DNA of 27,754 nt, from positions 1 to 27,754 of the forward strand of contig JBJEQG010000014.1 in the NCBI GenBank assembly GCA_051881635.1. The letters run 5' to 3'. Every line of letters begins with the position of its first letter. The stretch's first letter is position 1. Positions 7,948-16,900 of the stretch are shown in pieces. The notes under the pieces were generated by a model. The model saw only the letters and a program-made list of their open reading frames with translations, made no database searches and was not told the DNA's origin. Position numbers and translations under genes: made by a program. Source of the stretch: JBJEQG01 sp051881635. Lineage in GTDB: Bacteria; Bacillota; Clostridia; Oscillospirales; Acutalibacteraceae.

Positions 7948-8682
7948 ATGAATTTTTTTTGTGGCGGAATGACAAGTAAATGTACAAACAATATGCACAG
8001 AAATCAAGATACATACGGAACTATAAGATTGTACGATACTAACAAAACAGAGATTGTGTTAGCGTTGGTATCTGACGGCGTTTCTATGGGTTTTGAAGGA
8101 AAATATGCGAGTTATAATGCGGTTTTGCGATTGATAAAATGGGCGGATATCTATTTTCAGACGCACAATTTTGATGTTGATAGTGTTGCAAATGAAATTC
8201 AGATGCAAATGCAAATTTGCAACACTATACTTAACCGTTTTTCAGAACAAAGTGGAAGTAGTTGGGATACTTGTGCGACTATATGCGGAATGATAAGCGA
8301 CGGAAAAGATATACTTACCTTTAATGCGGGAGATAGCCGTTTGTATGAAATAAGTACTAAATATCATTTCGTAAGCTGCCATACAAAAGATGATATTGCC
8401 GAAGACGGACACAGTATTGCCCAACACATCGGCGGAAAAGATGACGAAGATGTTGTTATCACATTTTCAAGAACAGCCTTTAATACAGACAGCATTTATT
8501 TTATATGTACAGATGGTATGTATCGAAATTTGAATTTTGGAAAATGGCATAATTTTTTTGGGAGCATAAAGAATAAATCAGAATGGGAAAATCTTTATGG
8601 ACAAATGCTGAATGATGTAAGAAGTTTGGGAGAAGATGATGATGTCACAGCAGTAATATTGTTTGGAAGTGATAAAGTATGA
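7948..8682 (+). CDS. PP2C-family Ser/Thr protein phosphatase
   Basis: This 244-residue soluble protein removes phosphate from Ser/Thr of partner proteins using two metal ions. PP2C motifs appear in order: RNQD with Asp21, SDG at 42-44 (usually DGMGG, here DGVSMG), FNAGDSRLY around 125-133, CTDG with Asp189, and EDDDVTAV at 229-235 with the last metal-binding Asp. The length is normal for bacterial PrpC/Stp proteins. AGGAGAG lies seven bases before the ATG. The stop overlaps the start of the downstream kinase (ATGA), so the pair is translationally coupled, the usual sign of a cognate kinase-phosphatase pair. The 109 bases before the gene show no convincing promoter, so it probably belongs to the long secretion transcript. 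Confidence 0.92.
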   Translation: MNFFCGGMTSKCTNNMHRNQDTYGTIRLYDTNKTEIVLALVSDGVSMGFEGKYASYNAVLRLIKWADIYFQTHNFDVDSVANEIQMQMQICNTILNRFSEQSGSSWDTCATICGMISDGKDILTFNAGDSRLYEISTKYHFVSCHTKDDIAEDGHSIAQHIGGKDDEDVVITFSRTAFNTDSIYFICTDGMYRNLNFGKWHNFFGSIKNKSEWENLYGQMLNDVRSLGEDDDVTAVILFGSDKV

Positions 8683-10514
8683 ATAAAAATGCAAGAATTG
8701 TTGTTCAAGAAGAAATTCAAAATTTTGAAATTTTGGATTTTATTGCTCTTGGCGGTGAAAGTATTGTATTCAAAGGCAGAAAAACGGCAACACAAAGACC
8801 TTATGCACTTAAATTTAGAAACAGGGAAAGAATAGATGAATTTAATGATGGAGAATTACAGGTTCTCTCTCGTCTTTATGATTGCAGCGTTGGAAAAATT
8901 GAAGGTATTATAGACAATATTCCTCAGGATATTTTTTGGCAGATTTATAATCGTATTCCACCGGACGAGTTGAAAAGACGAAATGAAGCACAATCGAAAA
9001 AAGGAGGAGAAAAAATAGATCCATATGCAGAATATTTTTGCATTATAGAGGACTATATTCCCGGTTGTGACTTGGCAAAATATTGCAGAACCAAAAGATT
9101 GACGCCAAAGCTGAATGCCCCTTATCGGGAAGTTTTGGAATTTCAGAGAAAGCTGCTTGATTGGACAGTACAGTTTTGTGAAATAATGAAAAATGTTACG
9201 GGTAAAAATCATATCCTTCATTTGGATATCAAACCCGAAAATATTATGATTATGAACGAAACAGAGGCTGTTGTACTGATTGACTTTGGAATGTCAATTC
9301 CACTCCCAGATAATTATACATATGTGGATATAGGCAGTATATATGAAGAAGATGTACTATACGAAAAGGAAGCCTGTTATGGTACCCGAAGTTTTGCAGC
9401 TCCCGAGTGTTGTTACTCAAAAAGTATGCGGAGCATTTATAATAATCATACACCTACCGGGAGAGTTGATGAAAGAAGCGATATTTTTTCGTTTGGTGCA
9501 ACGCTTTGGGACTGTATCAATACACAAGGGGATAGTTTGAGAATCAGGGAAAGTGAAGACGGATATTTTAGGCGTGATTTGTTCAATACTCCAATGGGAT
9601 ATACGGAAGAATTTGAAAATATAATTATCAAATGTACCGAAAAGGATCCGGATAAACGCTTTCAAAGTTTTGGAGAGTTGAAAAAAGCAGCACAAACAGC
9701 CTTGAAAAAAATGCCCCGTACATACGGCAAAAATAAGACGAGTCTTGGATTTGTTGCCGCTGCGATAACTTTAACCGTTATAGCCTCTGTACTTGGAGGT
9801 GTGACCTTGCGGTACAACAATCTCGTTTTTGAAGCAGCAAAATATAACTTTGAGGATTTTGACCGTTCGGAAAATACTTCGGTTTCTAAGTTTGCTGATG
9901 TAGCGATTAAGTATGCTGAGGCAAACAAAAATTACAACGGTAATGCCAAAGAGGTTTATGAGGCTATTATAGAAAAGACCTATTCAAATGAAGATGGTAC
10001 TATTGATAAAAATGAATGTGAAAAAGTTCTTATTAAATGTTTAGATTATGCAAATGATGATGCTGATATTTGTGATTTATATGCCAATGAAATTATAAAA
10101 AGACTTCCTAATAATGAGAACGCAATCGGTTCAATAACTGCTCTTATTAATACGGAAGAACGATTTAAAACAGGTAATAAGAATTGCGATGGGTGGAAAC
10201 TTGCCCATGCATATCAGGAATGTCGTGAATATACCAATTTGAAAGATGCATACGAAACAGTTCTATCTTTTGCATCAGAAACTGAAGATTATAAAGTTAT
10301 TTTAAAATATTTGATAAAAAATCTTAATGAAGCTTCTAAGGAAGTTGCAGACGCTGTTAAATATGATAGAAACATAAATTCTGCTTGGTTGGATGCAAAA
10401 GATGAAGAAGATGAAGAAGGTATGAAAAAGGCTCTAATAGAGATAGAAGATGGAATCAAAAAGAAATTGGAAAATTTGCATAGAAGAGTCACAGGAGAGG
10501 AGTTGAATAAGTAA
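8679..10514 (+). CDS. Membrane Ser/Thr protein kinase with EssB/YukC-like layout
   Basis: Residues about 15-345 form a Hanks-type kinase domain. A Gly-rich loop (LGGESIVF) is followed by Lys45 (YALKF), a candidate alpha-C Glu59, the catalytic loop HLDIKPEN with Asp183 and Asn188, DFG at 202-204, APE at 241-243, Asp268 and Arg327. All key catalytic residues seem present. One membrane helix follows at about 356-378, then 233 residues of mostly helical outer domain. T7SSb EssB/YukC has the same order (kinase-like cytoplasmic domain, one helix, helical outer part), but its kinase fold is a dead pseudokinase. No other EssB candidate is in the window. There are no PASTA repeats, unlike PrkC. The start overlaps the phosphatase stop (ATGA). 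Kinase identity is sure; a double role as EssB is inference. Confidence 0.9.
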   Translation: MNKNARIVVQEEIQNFEILDFIALGGESIVFKGRKTATQRPYALKFRNRERIDEFNDGELQVLSRLYDCSVGKIEGIIDNIPQDIFWQIYNRIPPDELKRRNEAQSKKGGEKIDPYAEYFCIIEDYIPGCDLAKYCRTKRLTPKLNAPYREVLEFQRKLLDWTVQFCEIMKNVTGKNHILHLDIKPENIMIMNETEAVVLIDFGMSIPLPDNYTYVDIGSIYEEDVLYEKEACYGTRSFAAPECCYSKSMRSIYNNHTPTGRVDERSDIFSFGATLWDCINTQGDSLRIRESEDGYFRRDLFNTPMGYTEEFENIIIKCTEKDPDKRFQSFGELKKAAQTALKKMPRTYGKNKTSLGFVAAAITLTVIASVLGGVTLRYNNLVFEAAKYNFEDFDRSENTSVSKFADVAIKYAEANKNYNGNAKEVYEAIIEKTYSNEDGTIDKNECEKVLIKCLDYANDDADICDLYANEIIKRLPNNENAIGSITALINTEERFKTGNKNCDGWKLAHAYQECREYTNLKDAYETVLSFASETEDYKVILKYLIKNLNEASKEVADAVKYDRNINSAWLDAKDEEDEEGMKKALIEIEDGIKKKLENLHRRVTGEELNK

Positions 10515-10904
10515 TTGGACGATTTTATTATTGAGAATTCAGCATGGTTTGAAAATATGGGCGTTGCAGTTGTGATATTTATTGTGCTTGCAATTATATT
10601 TTTTATACTTGCGATTGCTTTTAAAAATCAAAAAACCAATTTGAAGTCACGAAAAAAGAAATCCGCATTTGCGAGGGCGTATGCGGATATTGCCGTATCA
10701 GGTGTTGACAATTCAATACAGCGATTTTCGGAATCCGATGCAATGCACCAAAGAAAGCGGGCGGTTGGAGAACCGCCTGCAAACTATCAACAGCAAAATA
10801 TACCTCAATACATGACGAATTATACACCACAACAGAGAGAACATAAATATGGAAATCATGTTATTGAGGTTTGTTTTGAATATGAGGACGAATACGAATT
10901 ATAA
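10515..10904 (+). CDS. Small single-pass membrane protein in the T7SS-like operon
   Basis: This 129-residue protein has a short acidic N-terminus, one membrane helix at about 14-36, a basic segment (KSRKKK) and a hydrophilic tail rich in Gln, Asn and acidic residues, so the tail should be cytoplasmic. The best start is TTG directly after the kinase stop. The Shine-Dalgarno run AGGAGAGGAG (10493-10502) lies about twelve bases upstream, longer than ideal. A later ATG at 10558 would cut off part of the helix and has no good site. I recognise no family. Its size and single helix recall EssA, but EssA has its helix near the C-terminus, so this is not a confident match. Its place between kinase and surface protein suggests a part of the same complex. 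Confidence 0.7.
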   Translation: MDDFIIENSAWFENMGVAVVIFIVLAIIFFILAIAFKNQKTNLKSRKKKSAFARAYADIAVSGVDNSIQRFSESDAMHQRKRAVGEPPANYQQQNIPQYMTNYTPQQREHKYGNHVIEVCFEYEDEYEL

Positions 10905-10922
10905 GAAAAGAGGAATGGATGT

Positions 10923-13900
10923 ATGAAAAAAAAGGTTTTGAGTGTGGTACTTGCTTTTACACTTGTGTTGGGAAGTATTCCTATGACTTCATTCGTTTCA
11001 GCAGACAGCACAGATGTGTCTAATGTTACAACTGAGCCGACAGACAAGCCCGATACGGGAAGCGATACACCACCGACTGTGGAAGATGATTCAGGCAAAA
11101 CGGAAAATCCAAGTGAAGATACAGGCAAAACAGAAAATCCAAGCGGAAACACAGGCGAAACAAAAGAGCCAAGTATTGCGGATATTTATAATATGTTAAA
11201 GTTTCAGGATAAAACCTACGATGGCAACACAACGGCTTATCTTGCTGAGGACTCTACAATAAAAAGTGCTAAGGATTTAATTGATAAGATTAATGAACTT
11301 GCCAAAGTAAATTTAACAGATGATAAAGTAGAGAAAGTAACATTTAATTTTGGAAGTAAAGATGTTTCTTATTATAACAAAAATGGCAAAGATTATTATA
11401 GTGGGGCAAAACAAGTCATAACTAAAATTACTTTGAACGAAGGTGAAACATTTACAGATGAGCAAAAAAAAGCTTTAACAAATGAACAGAATAGAAATTC
11501 TGTTGAAGTTACAGAAAATAATGAAAACAGATATGAGATTGTAATAAAAAAAGGTTCTGCGGCTGCAATTAAGCCTATTGTTATAAGTTATAAAATAACA
11601 GAAAAAATTGGCGATAAAGTTTATGACGGTACAAATGCCGTACATAGCGGAATAATTACGATTTATAAAGATGGTAATGAAATAGGTACTCCTATTGATT
11701 TAGCGTCCGAAAATACTTTACAGTTAGATGATACAAATAAAATTCAGGTAAAAGCTACATTTGATAGTGCTGATATTGATGAAAATAAAAAAGTGACAGT
11801 AAATCTATCATTAGTTAATACAGAAAAAAATACGCTTGCAAATTATATCTTTAAATCTGATGATGAACCTAATTATAAAAAAAATAAAGTAGAAACAGTA
11901 AACACAACAGCCAAAATCACACCTTTGTGCATTACAATAAATTCAGCAAAAATATATTATGGTCAGGAAACACCTAAGCTGACATATGAAATAAGTATTG
12001 ATGATAAGAAATTAAAAAAAGAAGATATTGATAAAGAGGATAAATTAAGCAAAGAATTAAAAAAATATTTAAGTAAATTGAATATTAATATTGAAGAACC
12101 TAAGTATGCGGAAGAAACCGATTATTTAGAAACTGGTACATATACATTAACAATAGAAAACACAAATTCTAATATTAAAATAGAAGAAGGTACATTAGAA
12201 GTTGTTCAGAATACCACAGGAGAATTTGCAACAGGCAATGGTGTAAAACAAGAAGACGGAACATATAAATATTATTATGTAGATGAGATTGACTTGTATG
12301 CACCGGAGGGCTATTATATTAGCGGAAGCAATAGTATTACTGACTTTGGTAAAGAAAGTTCCATCACTGTTAAAGTTGAAGAAACAGACAATGGAGAAAT
12401 AGAATATTATTTGCGTGATGAAAGTGGTATTATCAGCGAAAAGAAAATATTTAAGTATTCTTGTGTGAAAACAGAGCCAAAATTTGAGAAAGCAACTGTT
12501 GAAAAGGTTAATAAAGACAAAGAATTGTTTTATTTTCAACAATATGGTATTTTTACAAATGACACACAGATAAATATTACTGTTTCAGTTTCCGGTGGTT
12601 CTGTATATGATGATCAACTAAAAATGGCTTTAAAATCAAGTGAAAAAACAGTAGAGTATAAAGAGGAAAAGGATAAAGATAATAAAACATATTATACTTA
12701 TACTGCTACATGGACTTTATATAACAATGATAATTATGAAGGTCCATTAGATGATATATTAGTAAAAGTTTCTTCTGTATCAAAGGAATGGGACATAAAA
12801 GTTGATAATTTTACTATCGATGACAGAACTTATGAAAAAATTTATTCTGACTATACTCCTGTGAAGATAGAACGAGATACAACAAAAGCAAATGCAGTTG
12901 TTGTCGATGGTGTTGATTGGTATAATATTGCCTCAAAAGATAATAAAGAAACAATTACATTTGATTTTAGTGATATTATTAAAGACGGAAATGGAAATGT
13001 AGTTAATAATGTTATCAGCGGTATTAAGGAAATTAAAATTGTTGATAATGAAGTTGTTATTAGCAAGAATTCCTTTGGAAGCAATGTTACAAAAAGTACT
13101 TCATGGAGCAAATCATTATCAGATTTTTCTGATGGTAAGCACGAAATTGTAGTTACTGCAACAGATAATGTTGGGAATGAAAGTGAACCTTTGAAATATA
13201 CTTTCTATGTGGACTATCAAAGCGTAACCATAATGAATAATTCTTCCAAACCTGCGGTTGGAAGCCTGTCCAATGAAACAGTTAATTGGTATAATTTATC
13301 CCAAAAAGAAAACGGAAAGATCCGATTTGATTTTAGCGACATTGTCAGCGGTATTAAGGAGATTACAATTACCGACAACGAAACAACTATTTGGAGTTCT
13401 TCATTTGACAACAATACTACAAGTGCCACATGGGACAAATCGCTGTCAGATTTTTCTGAGGGAGAACATAAAATTGTAATTACCGCAACGGATAATGTTG
13501 GTAATGAAAGTGAACCTTTGGAATATACTTTCTATGTGGATTATCAAAGCGTAACCATAATGAATAATTCTTCCAAACCTGCGGTTGAAAGCCTGTCCGA
13601 TGAAACGGGTGGTTGGTATAATTTATCCCAAAAAGAAAATGGAAAGCTCCAATTTGATTTTAGTGATGCTGTTATTGTTAAAGATGAAAATGGAAATGAG
13701 GTTAATATTCCTGTCAGCGGTATTAAGGAAATTAAAATTTATGACAACGAAACAACTATTTGGAGTTCTTCATTTGACAACAATACTACAAGTACCACAT
13801 GGAGCAAATCGCTGTCAGAATTTTCTGAGGGAGAACATAAAATTGTAGTTACCGCAAAGGATAATGCCGATAATGAAAGTGAATATTTTGAATATACTTT

Positions 13901-16900
13901 CCATGTGGATTACCAAAGCGTAGCTATAACGAATAGTTCCTCTAAACCTGTAATTGGAAGTTTGTCCAATGAAACAGATAATTGGTATAATTTATCCCAA
14001 AAAGAAACTGGAAAGATCCAATTTGATTTTAGCGACAGTGTCAGCGGTATTAAGGAAATTACAATTACCGACAACAAAACGGCTATTTGGAATTCTTCAT
14101 TTGACAATAATACTAAAAGTACCACATGGAGCCAATTACTGTCAGACTTTTCTGAGGGCAAGCACGAAATTGTAGTTACTGCAACGGATAATGTTGGTAA
14201 TCCGAGCGAAAAAGTTTATACTTTCTATGTGGATTACACACCTCCGAAATTTGGTACAGATACAGTTGAGCTTAATACAAAAGGAGAAATTAAGGAAGTT
14301 AGCGGCGAAAACGGTAAAACTCAATGGATTTCCAAAGATGAATACATTAAATTAAAAATCCCTGTAATTGATGAAAACAAAAATGCGAATGGTCAAGAGG
14401 GTATTATTGATAATGCCGTTAAATATGTTAAGGTTACAATTCAGGGCGAAAAAACGAAAACATTTGAGTTTTCATTATCGGACGAAAGTTCAAAAATAGA
14501 GTCAGAAAATGGTGGACAGTATGTTGTGGTTAGTACAGAGGGATTAGAACCTGACAAGGAACATAAATATACCATTCAGGCGGAAATCAAGGACTTGGCA
14601 GACAATACTTGCAATACCTTTGAAAGAATTTACTATCAGGATTTTTCTGCTCCTGAAATTGTAAAGGTTGTTGTAAGCAAAGTAGAACCTTCATTTGGTA
14701 CATTAAATCTTTTGCCGTTTGGTGCGTATTCAAATACAAAACTGAATTTAACAATCAGCACCAAAGATGAAGAATACGATAGTGGTATTGATTATATTTC
14801 CGTTACATACACAGATATTTCCAATCAAAAGAAAACAGAAGAAATATCAACATTTATAGATAACACTAAAACAAAAACCTGCGATTTTGTTTTTCCATTA
14901 GACGGCAAGGTTTCTGCAAGTGATATTGAGATTATTGTTTATGACAAATACGGTAAAAAGAGTCCTGTTTGCAGTAATTTTGAAAACAACAGTGGAGAAA
15001 ACAGTGGAAATACCTTTGTCATGATTGAAGAAAATGAACCGACTTTAAATGTGGATATGCCTGAAAATGACGGTGTTAAAACAACGGACGGCAAAATATG
15101 GTACAAGGGTACGGACGGTACAGACAAAGAGATTACTATTAAGGTTCAGGATAAGGAATCCGGCTTGCGTGATATGAAAGTTACTGTTACAAGTGCAAAT
15201 GCGAATAAAACCATTACACTGAAAGAAGACAGTAATAAGAAAACATTTTTGACGACAGAGAGTACATCTGATAAGTTAGAAAGAGATAATCAAGAGCATA
15301 CATTTATTTTGAGTAAAAATGCACTTATCAACAATAAAGAGTTTAACGGAGCAGACGGTCAATATACGATTAAGGTTGAAGTTGAGGATAATTCAGGCAA
15401 CAAAAACACAGTTTCCAAAACTTTTTATATTGATAAGACAATTCCTGAAATTAACAGCATTACTTTTTCCGCTACAAAAAGTTCGACAGTCATAGACAGC
15501 AATAATATTTCCAATTATATTGAAATATTGGATTACGGGTATTATTTCAAAGCTGATTTGACGGCAACTGTAAGCGTAAGTGACAGCCAAGCCAGCTCCG
15601 GTTTAAAATCTGTTTCATATCAGTTAATTGATAAGGACGAAAATATTGTTGAAGATAATTCTGTTAATATCACAAATGGTAAAGCAACATTTTCCATTCC
15701 AAAAGATTTTAAGGGCGAAATTAAGGTTAATGTTTTCGATAATGTTCATAACGAAACAGGCGATAAATCACCTGACGCATTGGTTATTGATACACCTGCA
15801 AAGCATGGGGAAGAAACACATATTACAATTTCCAATCCGGGAAAAAGCACCTATAAAGACAGTAATGGAAATGACCTTTATACCCATGATGTCAGCCTGA
15901 CCGTTACACTGAGAGATACCATTTCCGGTTTGAGTGAAATAAGCTATTCAACTTCGGCTGAAAAAGGCAGCGTTGCAACTCAAAAATTTGTTATTGAAAA
16001 TAACGGCAATTACAAGAAGGGCGATAAGATTGGCGGTTGGACAATTACCCAAATAGACCGAAACCTTGTAACCGAAGTAACCCAAACCTTTAACTATTCT
16101 TCGGACGACAACGATATTATTATGAACTTTAATATTATCGACCGTGCAGGCAATACAGGTTCTTTGTCCAGTGCAAAATTTACGGTGGATAAAACAGCTC
16201 CTGTTATCAATGTTTCATTTAATGAGCCGAATGGAAGCGGGGAATACTATCGTGAAATTCGTACAGCTGAAATTACTGTTACAGAGCGTAATTTTGATGC
16301 AAACAGAATTTCTGCGGAAATCAAAAATACTTTTGGTGCTGTTCCGTCTGTAAACTTTACAAAAAAATCGAATACACAGTATGTAGCAAATGTTACTTTT
16401 AAAGAGGGTGATTATACATTTAACATTAGCGGTACGGACCGTGGAAACCATGCGGCAAAAGTCAACTATTCAGGTAAAAACACATCTAAATTTTATGTTG
16501 ATTTGACAGACCCGACTGAAACTGATAACTTTAATTCCTTTAAAAATGACAAAAATAACAGTTTCAATGCATCACAGACAATGACATTTAGTATTACAGA
16601 GCATAACTTTAATAAGGATTTGGTTAATATTAAAGTTTATACCGTAAATGCAGGGCAGGATTTAAACAGCAATACAAAAAGATTGTTGGAATCTCCCATT
16701 GTCTGGAATTCAAATAATGATGTTCACACCACGCAAATTTCATTTAATAATGACGCTGTATATCAGGTTGAAATTGAAGTTAAAGACCTTTCCGGACGGT
16801 TGTTGAGTAAAAAGACGAGTGCTGTTTTTGAAATTGATAAAACAAAACCAATTCTCTCAAAAAATTCCGCACAAAACGGTAAAGTGATGACAACAACCAG

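Noticed and set aside
13258..14175. Three plus-strand frames of about 73-87 residues with similar sequences in the surface-protein gene
   Set aside because: They are the same alternative frame of the tandem Ig modules, so their similarity to each other only reflects the DNA repeats.
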